From Pyrococcus kukulkanii (GTDB lineage: Archaea; Methanobacteriota_B; Thermococci; Thermococcales; Thermococcaceae), in NCBI RefSeq assembly GCF_041647995.1, contig NZ_JARRIB010000005.1, positions 62,001 to 126,000 on the forward strand: 64,000 nucleotides of DNA, written 5' to 3'. The notes under the pieces were generated by a model. The model saw nothing but the letters and a program-made list of their open reading frames with translations. It was not told the DNA's origin and did no database searches. Position 1 is the stretch's first letter, and every line of letters begins with the position of its first letter. The position numbers and the translations under genes are program-made. Below are positions 34,532 to 45,637 of this stretch, in pieces.

Positions 34532-35236
34532 ATGGAGTCAATGAATGAGCTCTTTAATTTACTTGATAACCTTAATCCGGGAGAAATAGTGGTTATGAAA
34601 GCAGAATCAAGCTCCTATGGTCCAGAATTCTTTGCAATATTGCTAAAGAAATATTCGGAGCTCAGAGGGAAGGAACTGGTTATAGTCGACATGCTTGACA
34701 CGCTACACGTGCTGTCGGAGCACCTTAGGATATTTGGATTTAAGGATGCATTTAGTGATATCCCAGTTGTAAAAGTTGGAGGAACGATTAACATTGGAAA
34801 GGTAATAAAAAGGGTTGGCATAGCAGGAGAACATATACTCTACGTGAAGAGATATAGGGAAGTTCTTGAAGATTATCTAAGGGAGAAGAAAAAGGAAATT
34901 ATCGTCTTAGTCGTAGGATGCGAAAGGTTAATGGCTCTCCTCTCGAAGTATAATGACTTTTATCAAATAATTGTGGAAATTCAGAAGTCATTAGGACACG
35001 AAAATACTATTGTGATATATATTATGGACACTAGTGTAACGAAAAGGCTACCGTTGGATCCACTCCCAGAACTAGAGAGAATAGCAACAACCGTCGTTAA
35101 AGCAGAGCCCAGGGAAGGGGCGGGTATCTTTAGGGTTGAGAAAATGCCTATAGTGGGGATAATAAAGAGGACTATAGAAATAACAACACCCACGATAATG
35201 AACCTACTCCTCACATTGAAACAAGTCCGTACTTAA
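34532..35236 (+). CDS. DUF257 family protein (RecA/KaiC-like fold)
   Basis: A 234-residue protein of the Thermococcales-specific DUF257 family. It starts with a long helix, then GEIVVMKAESSSYGPEFF and LVIVDMLDTLHVLSEHL, which correspond to the first two strands of a RecA-like core without a Walker A motif, and ends with a strand pair and MPIVGIIKRTIEI. No catalytic residue is evident. It has its own TATA region (TTAAATATATC at 34494-34504) and overlaps the convergent cheF by 26 nt. Its place at the edge of the chemotaxis locus may be chance. Confidence 0.75.
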   Translation: MESMNELFNLLDNLNPGEIVVMKAESSSYGPEFFAILLKKYSELRGKELVIVDMLDTLHVLSEHLRIFGFKDAFSDIPVVKVGGTINIGKVIKRVGIAGEHILYVKRYREVLEDYLREKKKEIIVLVVGCERLMALLSKYNDFYQIIVEIQKSLGHENTIVIYIMDTSVTKRLPLDPLPELERIATTVVKAEPREGAGIFRVEKMPIVGIIKRTIEITTPTIMNLLLTLKQVRT

Positions 35237-36236
35237 GCAACTTATTCACAAGCCTCCTTCCCTCATTAGTTAAATCAACCACTTTCCTTATCATCACAAT
35301 TTTCAGGAGCCCCTTATCTATCATCCTGTCATATATTTCCTCAATCTCCTTCTCACTAACACCTAGGAATTGATGTAGCTCAAGGGGATCTATACCAGAG
35401 TACAATGCAACAAGTATCTGCTTCTCCATTTCATCCAGGGCCTCTAACTCCCTTAACTCCCTCTCCATGAACTCCTGAAACTCCGCTTTTAAAGCTGGAA
35501 AGTCATCAGCTATTTTCATTATGAACTCCATTGTTCCTGGGTTATACTTTAATAAATACCTCAGGACGAAGAGTTGGGTCTGCTTTTCTGGGATATATAA
35601 GTAGGAGGTAACACTCTGATTTATATAGTAGTGCCTTATTTTCCAGGCCTTGACCTTTCTACCATCCATATCAACTTCCTCTACTTCTATGTCTTCAATA
35701 TCCGAGAATATTGAGATCGGTTTCTTATCCTCGGTTATGACCACAACACTCCTCTCAGTCTTTTGAGTTCTCGCAGATTTTACTTTAACTACTCTAAGCC
35801 AACCCTTCTGCCACTTAGATTCCATGTTTATAGCTCCACCAACGATTCTCGCAAGTTGTATCATGGCGGGCTTTCCATTGATTAAAGTCTCAAATATCTT
35901 GTGGATAAAGTCAAGGAACTTTTTCTCATCATATATCAGGAGATTCTCCTCTATCGTCAGTATGAGGAGTATCTCACCCCTCGTTGGGATGTAAAATTTT
36001 ATTCCAAAATGCTCCTTCTCAGGGTTCAGTTTAACTTCATCTGGAATCCTCACGCTAATGTCACTAAGAGCTGAGAATGGAAAGCTATCCTCACCAACTA
36101 CCTCTCCCATCCTTAGGTACTTAATAACTAACCTATCCGAGTCCAGCTGAGCAATAGCATCCCTCCAACTAACCCCCCTCAAGCTCTTCCAAGATGACTG
36201 AATAGCCACTTTAACTCTAGTTTCTGCTATCGCCAT
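35211..36236 (-). CDS. cheF: Archaeal taxis protein CheF
   Basis: A 341-residue protein of the CheF (DUF439) family, the archaeal adaptor that links phosphorylated CheY, and CheC/CheD, to the archaellum motor. The N-terminal two thirds are two strand-rich domains (WRDAIAQLDSDRLVIKYL; WLRVVKVKSARTQK), and the C-terminus is a winged helix (about 265-335, ILVALYSGIDPLELHQFLG). No archaellum gene is in this window. It is the last gene of the leftward chemotaxis operon, 13 nt after the TM/coiled-coil gene. Confidence 0.9.
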   Translation of the reverse strand: MAIAETRVKVAIQSSWKSLRGVSWRDAIAQLDSDRLVIKYLRMGEVVGEDSFPFSALSDISVRIPDEVKLNPEKEHFGIKFYIPTRGEILLILTIEENLLIYDEKKFLDFIHKIFETLINGKPAMIQLARIVGGAINMESKWQKGWLRVVKVKSARTQKTERSVVVITEDKKPISIFSDIEDIEVEEVDMDGRKVKAWKIRHYYINQSVTSYLYIPEKQTQLFVLRYLLKYNPGTMEFIMKIADDFPALKAEFQEFMERELRELEALDEMEKQILVALYSGIDPLELHQFLGVSEKEIEEIYDRMIDKGLLKIVMIRKVVDLTNEGRRLVNKLLKYGLVSM

Positions 36237-36249
36237 TGGTGTGCCCCCA

Positions 36250-37002
36250 TTAGAGGGCCTCTAGCTCTTGGAGCCTCGCTTCTAACTGTTCAACTTTCTT
36301 TCTTAACTTCTCAACTTCTTGACTAAGTTGGATTTCAAGTGGCGTCACGGCTGGGTTCTCACCCCTCTTCCTTATAAGGTCATCCAATATAGAGAGGGCA
36401 CTATTGATGTTTGAGGTTATCCTTATGAGAGCCTCATCAGGAGAAAGTTTTATTTTTCCCTCTTTGCCTTTCTCTCTAACTTCAATTGGCAACTTCGTTC
36501 TGGCAACGTACCCTATCATCTGATTCAACTTATCCCTATCATTTTGGGATGGAAATCTTGCTAGCCATAGCCTCTTAAACTCATCCAGCTCAGAGAGAAC
36601 CTTCATCAGGAAGGCATTGTACTCTTCCTCACTTATGAACCCCAAGGCATAACCCCTCGCAACGTCAAGTAGCATAAGTAGCCTCTCTTTCTTCTTTTTG
36701 GCTTCGTTAAGGACGTTCTGCACCTTTTCATTTATAACCTGCTTAAGCTTCTTGAGTATCTCCTCCTCATTAACTCCCTGGAATACTTTCTTCCTTTCTT
36801 TCTCAAAGCTTTCCTCGGCCTTCCTGTCCTCTGAGGTTTTAACCTGCGTTACTTCTTTTGTTGGAGTTTCTAAAGTGCTAGTGGCTATCATTGCCTGAAT
36901 TGTCCTCATTTGCTTCGAGAGCATACTAGAGACTATCATTGACGAAAGTAGCACTGCCACTACAACCACAATCACCATGAGGATTATTGTCAGGACGTCC
37001 AT
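36250..37002 (-). CDS. Single-pass membrane coiled-coil protein of the chemotaxis locus, short paralogue
   Basis: A 250-residue protein with one N-terminal transmembrane helix (about residues 4-27), a charged linker, helical segment 75-165, a conserved block and a C-terminal coiled coil (222-250). I know no named family. It is clearly related to the protein at 47564-48637: TKLP (169-172), KLSPDEALIRI (185-195) and AVTPLE (218-223) match LKLP, ELSPEKSFIRV and PVTPIE there, and the distance from the SP to the VTP motif is 32 residues in both. GGTGAGG precedes the ATG at 37002. It lies between the MCP and cheF, so a role in receptor arrays or signalling is likely. Confidence 0.8.
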   Translation of the reverse strand: MDVLTIILMVIVVVVAVLLSSMIVSSMLSKQMRTIQAMIATSTLETPTKEVTQVKTSEDRKAEESFEKERKKVFQGVNEEEILKKLKQVINEKVQNVLNEAKKKKERLLMLLDVARGYALGFISEEEYNAFLMKVLSELDEFKRLWLARFPSQNDRDKLNQMIGYVARTKLPIEVREKGKEGKIKLSPDEALIRITSNINSALSILDDLIRKRGENPAVTPLEIQLSQEVEKLRKKVEQLEARLQELEAL

Positions 37003-37037
37003 AACCCTCACCCCCTAAAAATTTTGATGAAAGAGGA

Positions 37038-39284
37038 CTAAAGCTTGAACTTAGATATAACCTTCTCCACCCTCTCAACAATATCCTTAAGATCCTGGGA
37101 TGCCCTTCTTAGCTCTTCAATGGCAGCAGTCTGCTCCTCCATTGCAGAACTAACCTCTTCAGCGCTAGCTGTAGTCTCTTCAGCACTCGCAGCGAGGTTT
37201 TCAAGGGCCCTAAGGGCCTTTTCAATTTCTTCTTGGGTTCTGAGGACCTGAGATTTAACATTGCTCATCCTTTCACTTGTTTCCTGTAGTAGTTCGGCTA
37301 TGTGGCTGAGGTAGCTTATAGAATCCTTAAGAGTGTCAGAGGACTCTCCTATAACCTGCACTCCCTTCTTAGTGGTTTCAACGGCCTCTCTTATCTCATC
37401 CGTTATTTGGTCAATTATGTTCTTAATATTGTCAGCAGCCTGCTTGCTCTCTTCAGCTAGCTTTCTAATCTCTTGGGCAACAACTGCAAATCCCCTTCCA
37501 GCTTCTCCAGCCCTTGCAGCTTCAATTGCTGCGTTCAATGCAAGTAGGTTAGTCTGCTCTGCTATATTCGTGATGACGTTAGTGATCTCCTCAATGTTTC
37601 TACTCATCTCCGCGACCTTGCTTACCGACTCTTCTATGGCACTCATCATCTCTTGAATGTCCGTGATTCTCTGCAATGCCTCATCACCCTTCTTACTTCC
37701 TTCGTTGGCTATGTTAACAACTTCATTAACCGCGGCCTCGAACTCATCCATTGCCCTGACATTTTCTTCGCTAACTTGGGACATTAACCTAACACCCTCT
37801 GTAATCTCGTTGATCGTCTCCTGTTGCCTCTGGGCCTCTGTGCTAACCTGCTGAATGGCCTCCGTGACTTGGTTAATAGCCTCGGTAACGTCATTAGCTA
37901 CCTGGGCAAGAACGTTCGCCTTCTTCTCGAGTTCGTTCGTCATTTCAACGAGAGTACCCACAGTCTCCTTGAGCTTCTTGGTTACAGTCTTAACGTCCTC
38001 TATTATCTCCCTAAGCTCACCCTTGACTTCAACACTTAGACCGTTGCTCAAGTCACCCTCAGCTAATCTCTCAAGCCTCTTGCTTATCGCCTGCAAAGCA
38101 CCGATCATATCTTTGCCTACAGCCTCAAACGCCCTTATGAGGGCTCCTATCTCGTCATTCTCTAAATACCTTATCTTGGCAAGTCTCTCTCTGACTTCAC
38201 TCAGCCTACCCTCAGCCAATGCCTGAGCTACATAAGCTAAGCTCACTAAGGGTCCTAGGGATGATGAAATGACCTTATAAATTACCACTACAAACGCTAT
38301 TGCAAGGATCACTGATATTATAACAGTCGTAAACGAGCTCCTCTCCAAGTCCTTCTCCATTAGAGAGATTGCCTCAATGATAGGCCCTGTGATTTCTGCC
38401 TCCGGGACTCTAACAAATACATACCAGCCCGGCCCTTTTATTTTTCTAGCTGCTGCTATTACTTTTGCTCCTTGCCATTCGTATGTTATAAGACCTTCTT
38501 CCTTCCCACTCTTAAGAAACTCTGCTATTGGCTTCAGTTGAGGGTTGTCGTTTACGTTTAGTTTCATTATGTAATCTTCATTTGGATGCGCTATTGTAAG
38601 ACCATCCTCATTAAGAATAAATGCGTATCCAGTCTTACCAACTTTAGACTGTTTTATTGCCTCTACCAAGGTGTCGATGAAAACATCTAGACCAACTACT
38701 CCAATCAATTTGCCATCTTGGTATATTGGAATAGCATACGTTATAACCCATTTTCCAGTTGTTGCATCCGGATAAGGATCAGTGAATACAGCGTGTCCCT
38801 CCTCGCTTGCCTGCTTATACCAAGGTCTAACCCTCGGGTCATACCCTTCAGGAAGCTCTTCCTCCGGATACATATACATGTTGCCGTTAATGTCCCCGAA
38901 GTACACATAGTACACCCTAGGCTCAGCCTTCTGAATTACTTCAAACTTTTTTAGTAGAAACGCTTTGAGAAAGCGCTCATATCCTGGGTCACCGAACTTC
39001 ACCCTATATATTGAGTACATCTCATCAATCGAGCTTATTACTGCCCCCTGAGCTACCCTGCCCAAAGCCATGATCTCCTCAAAGAATGCATCAAACTGTC
39101 CACTAACGCTGTTAGCCTGCGCAATAACTTCCTTTTGTGCAAACCCCTGCATTATTGGAAGTATATCCTCAGCTGCGCTCTTCGCTGCCTTCTTTGAATT
39201 GTACACCATCAAGATTCCCGATATCACAGCTAAAAGAAGCATTCCTATAACAACGGTTCCTATAATTTTCTTCTTGAATTCCAT
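37038..39284 (-). CDS. Transmembrane methyl-accepting chemotaxis protein with Cache sensor
   Basis: A 748-residue receptor: transmembrane helix about 8-28; extracellular double-Cache ligand domain about 35-305 with [15 protein letters not shown] and [12 protein letters not shown]; second transmembrane helix about 318-340; HAMP about 343-400; long cytoplasmic four-helix signalling part with the hairpin tip [21 protein letters not shown]-terminal heptads ending VISKFKL. It senses an external small molecule, controls CheA through CheW and is tuned by CheR/CheB/CheD. Ligand unknown. GGAGGTGG precedes the ATG. Confidence 0.95.
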   Translation of the reverse strand: MEFKKKIIGTVVIGMLLLAVISGILMVYNSKKAAKSAAEDILPIMQGFAQKEVIAQANSVSGQFDAFFEEIMALGRVAQGAVISSIDEMYSIYRVKFGDPGYERFLKAFLLKKFEVIQKAEPRVYYVYFGDINGNMYMYPEEELPEGYDPRVRPWYKQASEEGHAVFTDPYPDATTGKWVITYAIPIYQDGKLIGVVGLDVFIDTLVEAIKQSKVGKTGYAFILNEDGLTIAHPNEDYIMKLNVNDNPQLKPIAEFLKSGKEEGLITYEWQGAKVIAAARKIKGPGWYVFVRVPEAEITGPIIEAISLMEKDLERSSFTTVIISVILAIAFVVVIYKVISSSLGPLVSLAYVAQALAEGRLSEVRERLAKIRYLENDEIGALIRAFEAVGKDMIGALQAISKRLERLAEGDLSNGLSVEVKGELREIIEDVKTVTKKLKETVGTLVEMTNELEKKANVLAQVANDVTEAINQVTEAIQQVSTEAQRQQETINEITEGVRLMSQVSEENVRAMDEFEAAVNEVVNIANEGSKKGDEALQRITDIQEMMSAIEESVSKVAEMSRNIEEITNVITNIAEQTNLLALNAAIEAARAGEAGRGFAVVAQEIRKLAEESKQAADNIKNIIDQITDEIREAVETTKKGVQVIGESSDTLKDSISYLSHIAELLQETSERMSNVKSQVLRTQEEIEKALRALENLAASAEETTASAEEVSSAMEEQTAAIEELRRASQDLKDIVERVEKVISKFKL

Positions 39285-39295
39285 TTTTCCACCTC

Positions 39296-39787
39296 CTAGT
39301 AGACTTTCTCGATAACCTTACCTTCCAAGACTTTTCTCATTCGAACCTTTCCTGTGGATAAATCTAGATAGATTGTTCTACCCCCCTTTCCTCCCGTATC
39401 TTCAGCCACAAGCCTTATTCCGAGCCTCTTTAGCTCTCGCTTTGCAACTTCAATGTTCTTTTCTCCGATCTTTAATTCTTCACTCCTAACGTTCTCAAAC
39501 ATGTGAGCCCCTCCAAAGAGCTTAGCTTCAAGTCTGAATTTTGAAGCTCCGAGCTTAAGAACATCTTTAAGTAGTAATTGTAGCCCAGTATCAACGTACT
39601 TCGCTGGATTACCTCTCCCTCCATATCTGGAGGCCTCAGGGAGGAGAGCGTGGAGCAATCCACCAACCTTAGTCACCTTATCGTACAGGGTAATTCCTAC
39701 ACAGCTACCTAACCCGTACGTGCTTATTATCCCCCTACCTTTTCCTACCGCATAATCTCCAATCCCAACCTTAATCTCCTGCATCAT
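39296..39787 (-). CDS. cheD: Chemoreceptor glutamine deamidase CheD
   Basis: A 163-residue enzyme that deamidates receptor glutamines and interacts with CheC. Catalytic Cys29 in GLGSCVGI and His46 in LLHALLP are in the standard arrangement; Thr in the STYG segment completes the triad region. C-terminal part ends with [14 protein letters not shown]. Its first codons overlap the cheC stop. Placed between cheC and the receptor gene. Confidence 0.95.
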   Translation of the reverse strand: MMQEIKVGIGDYAVGKGRGIISTYGLGSCVGITLYDKVTKVGGLLHALLPEASRYGGRGNPAKYVDTGLQLLLKDVLKLGASKFRLEAKLFGGAHMFENVRSEELKIGEKNIEVAKRELKRLGIRLVAEDTGGKGGRTIYLDLSTGKVRMRKVLEGKVIEKVY

Positions 39788-41037
39788 TGCTTCTCAACCT
39801 CTTCGATTACCTGGCTTTCTAGTTTCTTCACGAGCTTAGTGAAGGATTCTGGAGTTGGTACAATGTAGAAGTAGCTCTCAACGCCAATATCCTGCTTGTG
39901 AAAGCTAGATTTGAAGACTATAATACTCTCAACATCCCTTAAATCAGGCCTCCCTAATTCCTTCTCTATATCATAAAGTGATTCAGCAGGCTTTGGGGGA
40001 CTTAAAGAGACAGACTCACCCATGAGATTTGAAAGAATATCTGTGTACACGGATATCAGAATATTACCTACTTCCATTAGCGCTGATTTGCCCATATCAT
40101 CGAGTTCCGTAACGCTCCCAGGTTCCATGCCCATTAAGACGGCACTTATGTTTAGTGCACTCTGCTTGGGGAATTGGAGTATGGCTAAACCCGAAAGACC
40201 CTCAGTAATATCAAACATGACTGTGAAGCTGTTTGAAACTCCTCTCTCTGCCAATCTTTTGAGGAATTCAACTCTTGATACTATTTCCACTTCGGGGGGC
40301 TTCACTTCTATTGGCCCGCCAATCATCTGTGATAATGCCGTTAGGGCATGGGAGATCGCTATGTTTGAGGCCTCTCTGAATATGTCCTTATACCACTCGC
40401 TCTTCTTCATGCCAATCCCCCCCATCAGCTTCTCAAGGATCCTCTTCATATCTTCAGGCTTCGGGAAAAGGAGAAAATGCTCCTCAAATTCCACACCACT
40501 TATCGTGATCTTAGTTTCGAGGATTATCGTGTAGTCGCAATACTTCCCTATGTCTGCCAAGGCAACGTCCAAAATAGCGGGGAGGAAGTCTATTGCCAAG
40601 TTAGGGGGGCTTTGTTCAATCGTAATCCCGAGGAATTCACTGAGGGCATTGGCAAAAGCTGAGATTAAGATATTCCCCATCTCCATGAATGAAGATTTTA
40701 CCATTTCATCCATTTCCTTTGTAGTGCCTGGGGGATTACCTATCATCATGTCGAACATCTTTAGGGCATCATCATAGTCAGCTATGAAGAAGGCATGGCT
40801 ACTGAAGTCCTTGCCAAGTTCTATATATACCGCAACCTTAACGTCCTCACCAACTACCTCTGGAACGGTTTTTATGGCCACTATCCTTAAGTTTGGGACT
40901 GAGACGTCGACCTCTTTCCCCGTCATTTGACTTAATGCAGTTGCAGCGTGGGAAGCTCCTATGTTGAAGGTTTCGACTAATGCACTTTTGGCGAATTCAT
41001 CTAAATTCTTAATGTACTCCTCAAAGTTTTCAGCCAT
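39784..41037 (-). CDS. cheC: CheY-P phosphatase family protein with two fused CheC modules
   Basis: A 417-residue protein made of two CheC-like modules in tandem. Module 1 (about 1-205) has the helices EFAKSALVETFNIGASHA and MVKSSFMEMGNILISAF; module 2 (about 210-405) has WYKDIFREASNIAISHA and MGKSALMEVGNILISVY. Each helix holds the E-x2-N pattern of CheC/CheX/FliY active sites followed by Pro about 22 residues later, so up to four sites may exist. Single modules of about 200 residues are usual, and other Thermococcales seem to have separate genes. The ATG at 41037 is chosen; a longer frame overlaps cheA more. Stop overlaps cheD. Confidence 0.9.
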   Translation of the reverse strand: MAENFEEYIKNLDEFAKSALVETFNIGASHAATALSQMTGKEVDVSVPNLRIVAIKTVPEVVGEDVKVAVYIELGKDFSSHAFFIADYDDALKMFDMMIGNPPGTTKEMDEMVKSSFMEMGNILISAFANALSEFLGITIEQSPPNLAIDFLPAILDVALADIGKYCDYTIILETKITISGVEFEEHFLLFPKPEDMKRILEKLMGGIGMKKSEWYKDIFREASNIAISHALTALSQMIGGPIEVKPPEVEIVSRVEFLKRLAERGVSNSFTVMFDITEGLSGLAILQFPKQSALNISAVLMGMEPGSVTELDDMGKSALMEVGNILISVYTDILSNLMGESVSLSPPKPAESLYDIEKELGRPDLRDVESIIVFKSSFHKQDIGVESYFYIVPTPESFTKLVKKLESQVIEEVEKQ

Positions 41038-43360
41038 GATATCCACCTCCAAGGAGACCGCCAATGTCTATGATGAGAACTACACTTCCATCTCCGAGTA
41101 TTGTAGCTCCTGCAAAGCCCCTGATATTTGATAGGAACTTTCCTAAGTTCTTGATTACGATGTCCCTCTTGTGGAGCAACTCATCGACCCCTATTGCAAC
41201 CTTCTGTGCCCCATAGTCAACGATTATAGCGGGGAATCTCTCAACTTCAGGTATCGGAAGGCCGAAGAGTTCATGCAGCATTACAACTGGAATTATCTCA
41301 CCTCTCAGGACTATAACGTGCCTACCCCCAATAGTCTTGAGAATTGAGGGATCGACTTCAATTGTCTCAAGAATGTTATTGATTGGTATTGCATAGACCT
41401 CATTTTGTACCCTAATTAGAAGTGCCTGGATTATCGCCATGCTTATTGGCAACTTGAGGATAAATGTAGTTCCCTTTCCAACTTCCGTTTGAACGCTAAT
41501 TGTACCGTTCATCGACTTCACGACTTCCTTAACGACGTCCATCCCGACTCCCCTTCCAGAAACATCAGTGACTTTGTCAGCAGTGCTGAACCCAGGGAGA
41601 AAGATTAAGTTAATTGCCTCCTCGTCACTCAAGCTTGCAGCTTCCTCTGGAGAAATCAAGCCCCTTTCTATTGCCTTTCTCTTGACCTTCTCAGGGTCTA
41701 TACCTCTACCATCGTCCCTTACAATTATAACTACGTGATTCCTTTCCCTCTTTGCTATCAACTCAACTCTACCAGTCCTTGGTTTGCCTTTAGCTACCCT
41801 CTCCTCCGGGGGTTCTATACCGTGGTCAATGGCATTCCTAAGTAGGTGAACTAGAGCATCTCCAAGCTTTTCCAAGATCGTTCTGTCAACTTCTATGTCG
41901 GCACCTTCCATTATGAACTCAACTTCCTTACCCATCTTCCTTGCCAGCTCACGGACCATCCTGGGGAATTTATTGAAGACTTCTGCTATTGGTGTTAGCC
42001 TCATCGTCATTATCTCGTCCTGCAGCTCAGTAAGAAGCCTTGATAGGGTGGAAAGGGTCTCAAGAAGTTCCCTATCACCAAGCCTTTCGGCTATCTGCTC
42101 CAGTCTACCCTTCGTGATTACAAGCTCACCAACTAAGTTCATCAGCTTATCTAAGTGACTTACATCGATTTTTATTATCTTCGAGACTTTAACCTTAGGA
42201 GTCTCTATTCTCTGTGGCTTCTTCGGTTGCTTAGGTGGTTGAGGAGCTACTGCAGGTTTCTTTTCTTCTTTTTCTTTCTTCTCCTCCACTTTTTCTTTTC
42301 CAGAAGATATATCAAAGTTCACAACATCAGGATGTTTCTTCAAGATCTCCCTTATCTTCTCAACGTTCTCTTGGGTTCTAAGTTTCACTTCGAAGTACTT
42401 GTTTTCAATAAAGTTGCCATTCTCTATATCCTGTCTACTTGGGTTAGCCTCAATTACTGTCCCTATTTTCTCAAGATCCTGGAGAATTAAGAATCCTCTT
42501 GGGCCCTTAAGGGGAGCGTCAGGCTGAAAGTAGACTCTAATTATGTACTCCCTCCCAACTCCTTCCTCTACTCTCTCCTCACCCTCCTCAAGTATCTCGA
42601 CTTTCTCGACCTCTGGATGTCTCTTTATTACATTCTCAAGCTCTTCCTTAGGGACTTCTGTTGAGACCTTAAATTCTATGACATCTTGATTTGCATTCCC
42701 CTCCTCGATGACCCTCCTCTCAGGGTTCGTCCAAAGAACTTCTCCCCTCTCCTCTAAGTCAGAGAGTATCAGAAATGCTCTCACTCCCTTGAGTGGGGCA
42801 TCCTTCTGGAAGTAAACCTTGATGTGGTATACCTTCCCTCCTGTAGGGAGCTTTTCCTCACGTTTCTCCTCGACTTCTTCAACTCTCTTCTCCTCTCTCT
42901 CTTTTTGTGTCTCCTCCTTCTTTTCTACTTTCTCGCCGGTAACCCCACCACTCATAAACTCGTCAGCTCTCGCAAACAAATCTGAAACGTCAACATCTCC
43001 CTCGCTACCTGTCTCCTCAATATTATCAACCATTGTCTCAATTACATCAAGGAACTCAAGAACAAGGTCAACTAGCTCGGGTGTAAGCTCAACCTGACCA
43101 TTCCTTATCGCGTCAAAGAGATTCTCCATCTTGTGAGCTGTCTCACTCAACTTCATGAAGCCCATGGTAGCAGCGGTACCCTTAAGTGTGTGGGCATCCC
43201 TGAATATCTGGTTTATTAGCTCCATTTTCTCCTCCTCGTTACCCCCCTCCTTAACTATTTTCTCTAAGGTAAGGATTGCATTGCTAAGACTGTCAATCCT
43301 GTCTCTCGCATCCGCTAGGAATTCATCTAGATACTGTGAAAGGTCTTCCAACGACACCAC
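41030..43360 (-). CDS. cheA: Chemotaxis histidine kinase CheA with two P2-like domains
   Basis: A 776-residue kinase: P1/HPt about 1-125 with phospho-acceptor His57 in DAHTLKGTA; acidic linker; two similar P2-like (CheY-binding) domains at about 165-260 and 270-355, each with VYFQ(K/P)DAPLKG and FLIL(S/Q)DLE; P3 dimerisation about 400-460; HATPase about 460-640 with [22 protein letters not shown] and [10 protein letters not shown]; CheW-like P5 to the end. Start is GTG 43360 or GTG 43357, inside the end of cheB. It phosphorylates CheY and CheB in response to receptors. Confidence 0.95.
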   Translation of the reverse strand: MVSLEDLSQYLDEFLADARDRIDSLSNAILTLEKIVKEGGNEEEKMELINQIFRDAHTLKGTAATMGFMKLSETAHKMENLFDAIRNGQVELTPELVDLVLEFLDVIETMVDNIEETGSEGDVDVSDLFARADEFMSGGVTGEKVEKKEETQKEREEKRVEEVEEKREEKLPTGGKVYHIKVYFQKDAPLKGVRAFLILSDLEERGEVLWTNPERRVIEEGNANQDVIEFKVSTEVPKEELENVIKRHPEVEKVEILEEGEERVEEGVGREYIIRVYFQPDAPLKGPRGFLILQDLEKIGTVIEANPSRQDIENGNFIENKYFEVKLRTQENVEKIREILKKHPDVVNFDISSGKEKVEEKKEKEEKKPAVAPQPPKQPKKPQRIETPKVKVSKIIKIDVSHLDKLMNLVGELVITKGRLEQIAERLGDRELLETLSTLSRLLTELQDEIMTMRLTPIAEVFNKFPRMVRELARKMGKEVEFIMEGADIEVDRTILEKLGDALVHLLRNAIDHGIEPPEERVAKGKPRTGRVELIAKRERNHVVIIVRDDGRGIDPEKVKRKAIERGLISPEEAASLSDEEAINLIFLPGFSTADKVTDVSGRGVGMDVVKEVVKSMNGTISVQTEVGKGTTFILKLPISMAIIQALLIRVQNEVYAIPINNILETIEVDPSILKTIGGRHVIVLRGEIIPVVMLHELFGLPIPEVERFPAIIVDYGAQKVAIGVDELLHKRDIVIKNLGKFLSNIRGFAGATILGDGSVVLIIDIGGLLGGGYHG

Positions 43361-44429
43361 CCCCTCGTATCTTGTTCACGGCCATAACCACTGTCTCGGG
43401 GATTTTATCCAAGGGGACTACGTAATCAACCATTCCAGTTTCTATAGCAGCTTTGGGCATTCCGAAGATTATCGATGTCTCCTTATCTTGAGCTATCGTT
43501 ATTCCACCCCTCTTCTTTATTTCCACAATTCCCTGGGCCCCATCCCTCCCCATCCCAGTCATCACGACTCCAACTGTCCTTCTGCCAAACACTTGAGCTG
43601 CGGTAATCATCATGGGATCCGCTGCAGGTCTAACTCCATGAATCTTGGGCTTCTTGTTCAGGGTTATCACGGGCTTTCCATTTCGCAAAGTTACCTCCAT
43701 GTGGTAATCTCCAGGAGCTACGTAAGCCTTCCCCTCCTCAACCACATCTCCCTCCTCGGCCTCCTTGACGTCAATCTTAGAAACATTGTCAAGCCTCTTC
43801 GCGAAAGATCTGGTGAACCCTGGGGGCATGTGCTGCACAAGTAGTATTCCGGCCTTCAAGTCTTCAGGGAACTTAGGGAAGATCCTTAAGAGGGACTGAG
43901 GACCCCCTGTTGATGCTGCAATTGCAACCGCTATTCTTGCCGGCACTGAGGGCTTAGCTCTCTTGACTTTCTGGGCCCTCAGCAGTCTTATCCTCTTAAG
44001 CTCAAGGAACCTCCTTGGAACCTTTGCTGCCTCTTTGATCTTTGCTATGATCTCATCTTTCATTTCACGCATGTTTATGGATATTGAGGAGGAAGGCTTG
44101 GGGATGAAATCAATCGCCCCATATTCTAGGGCTTTAATTGTTGCCTCAGCCCCTTCCTGGGTTAATGCACTGATCATAATTACAGGAGTGGGGTACTTCT
44201 TCATGATTATCCTGAGGGCATCAAGACCGTTCATCCTGGGCATTTCGATGTCCAAGGTTATTACGTCAGGCCTGTGCTTCTGGACCATCTCAATTGCCTC
44301 AACACCATCCCTTGCTTCACAGCAAACTTCAAGCTCTGGGTCGGAGTTTATGATGTCCTTGAGTATCTTTCTCATGAACGCTGAGTCATCTACGACTAAC
44401 ACCCTGATTTTCTTGTTAAGCAGGGGCAT
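43323..44429 (-). CDS. cheB: Chemotaxis response regulator and methylesterase CheB
   Basis: A 368-residue protein. Receiver domain about 7-125 with VVDDSAF and phospho-acceptor Asp in [10 protein letters not shown]; linker about 130-170; methylesterase domain with the catalytic Ser in [10 protein letters not shown], His in [13 protein letters not shown] and Asp in GMGRDGAQG. It removes methyl groups from receptor glutamates and, with CheD, can deamidate. GGTGGT precedes the ATG; the end overlaps cheA by 38 nt. Confidence 0.96.
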   Translation of the reverse strand: MPLLNKKIRVLVVDDSAFMRKILKDIINSDPELEVCCEARDGVEAIEMVQKHRPDVITLDIEMPRMNGLDALRIIMKKYPTPVIMISALTQEGAEATIKALEYGAIDFIPKPSSSISINMREMKDEIIAKIKEAAKVPRRFLELKRIRLLRAQKVKRAKPSVPARIAVAIAASTGGPQSLLRIFPKFPEDLKAGILLVQHMPPGFTRSFAKRLDNVSKIDVKEAEEGDVVEEGKAYVAPGDYHMEVTLRNGKPVITLNKKPKIHGVRPAADPMMITAAQVFGRRTVGVVMTGMGRDGAQGIVEIKKRGGITIAQDKETSIIFGMPKAAIETGMVDYVVPLDKIPETVVMAVNKIRGGGVVGRPFTVSR

Positions 44430-44442
44430 ACTACCACCGTTA

Positions 44443-44805
44443 TTACGATGATAACACCCTGTTAACTTCCTCTATAACCTTCTGAGCTTGGAAGGGCTTG
44501 ACTATGTATCCCTTGGCCCCGCTCTTCAGGGCCTCCATGACCTTAGCTTCCTGTCCAACTGCGGTGATCATGATTATCTTCGCGTTTGGATCGATCTTCA
44601 TGATCTCCTTTACTGCCGTTATTCCGTCCATTTCAGGCATAACTATGTCCATAGTCACTAGATCAGGCTTTAACTGCTTGTACTTTTCAACTGCCTCCTT
44701 TCCATTGCTTGCTTCTCCCACAATCTCGTGTCCTGCCTGGGTCAGTATTTTCTTTAGGAGCATTCTCATAAAGGCTGCATCGTCAACTATTAATATCCTA
44801 GCCAT
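44443..44805 (-). CDS. cheY: Chemotaxis response regulator CheY
   Basis: A 120-residue single receiver domain. Acidic pocket Asp8-Asp9, phospho-acceptor Asp53 in [10 protein letters not shown], Thr in MITAVGQ and Lys in YIVKPF are all present, so it should be active. In archaea CheY-P works on the archaellum through CheF. The ATG overlaps the cheR end by eight bases. Confidence 0.96.
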   Translation of the reverse strand: MARILIVDDAAFMRMLLKKILTQAGHEIVGEASNGKEAVEKYKQLKPDLVTMDIVMPEMDGITAVKEIMKIDPNAKIIMITAVGQEAKVMEALKSGAKGYIVKPFQAQKVIEEVNRVLSS

Positions 44806-45637
44806 GCCCTTTCACCTCCAAATTCTTCTTATACACCCTAGCGACGAGATCGTAAAGCTTAAACAGCTTTGTAGCATCTCCCAAGATAGTCTCGGTTTTG
44901 CCAAGGATTAGGTAACCATGATCCTCGAGGGAATCATATAATTTTTTGAATATCTCCTCTTGAGCCCCCCTGTTCATATAAATTAACACGTTCCGAATGA
45001 ATATCACGTCAAAGCCCTTTGGATAAGGGGATGAAAGTAAGTTGAGCCATCTAAAGGTCACGAGCCTTTTCACAAACGGTTTTATCCTATACCTCTCCTC
45101 ACTTATTCTATCGAAGTACTTGAGGATCATATGCTTGGGAACCTGCTTCTCAACGGCATCCACGGGGTACTCCCCTCGCATAGCGGCCTGAAGTGCCTCT
45201 TTGTCTATATCGGTTGCAAGTATTGAAACTCTAAACCCGCCAAGGTTCTGACCCAGGACCTCATACAACGTCATGGCAATAGAGTAGGGCTCTTGACCGG
45301 TTGAGCAAGCGGCACTCCATATCTTTATTGATCTCGATCCATACTTTTTCTTGAAATCTATTAGCTCTGGAAGTATCTTATTTTGGAAAGTTTTCCAAAC
45401 GATTGGATCTCTGAAAAATTCGGTAACGTTTATCGCTATAGTGAACAAGAGTTCCTCGAATTCATCCTTGTTAGTTTTTAACAATTTGTAGTATTCCATG
45501 TAGTCAGTAATTCCAAGCTTCCTCATCCTAGCCCTAATCCTCCTTTGGAGGTAGGAATCTTTATAAGCCTCCATACTAACTCCTAACCGCTTGAAAATTT
45601 CAGCTTTAATTAGCTCATATCCTTTCTGAGATTGCAT
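44798..45637 (-). CDS. cheR: Chemoreceptor methyltransferase CheR
   Basis: A 279-residue SAM-dependent enzyme that methylates receptor glutamates. The N-terminal helical domain carries YKDSYLQRRIRARMRKLGI, typical of CheR, and the C-terminal Rossmann part has IKIWSAACSTGQEPYSIAM and the DVIFIRNVLIYM motif. The start at the ATG 45637 is preferred to a TTG at 45673, which is 12 codons upstream. First gene of the leftward chemotaxis operon; no beta-flap truncation is seen. Confidence 0.92.
   Translation of the reverse strand: MQSQKGYELIKAEIFKRLGVSMEAYKDSYLQRRIRARMRKLGITDYMEYYKLLKTNKDEFEELLFTIAINVTEFFRDPIVWKTFQNKILPELIDFKKKYGSRSIKIWSAACSTGQEPYSIAMTLYEVLGQNLGGFRVSILATDIDKEALQAAMRGEYPVDAVEKQVPKHMILKYFDRISEERYRIKPFVKRLVTFRWLNLLSSPYPKGFDVIFIRNVLIYMNRGAQEEIFKKLYDSLEDHGYLILGKTETILGDATKLFKLYDLVARVYKKNLEVKGHG

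Noticed and set aside
37333-38226. Several Ser/Ile-rich + strand frames opposite the MCP gene
   Set aside because: They are antisense readings of coiled-coil codons; amino-acid composition is typical of shadows.
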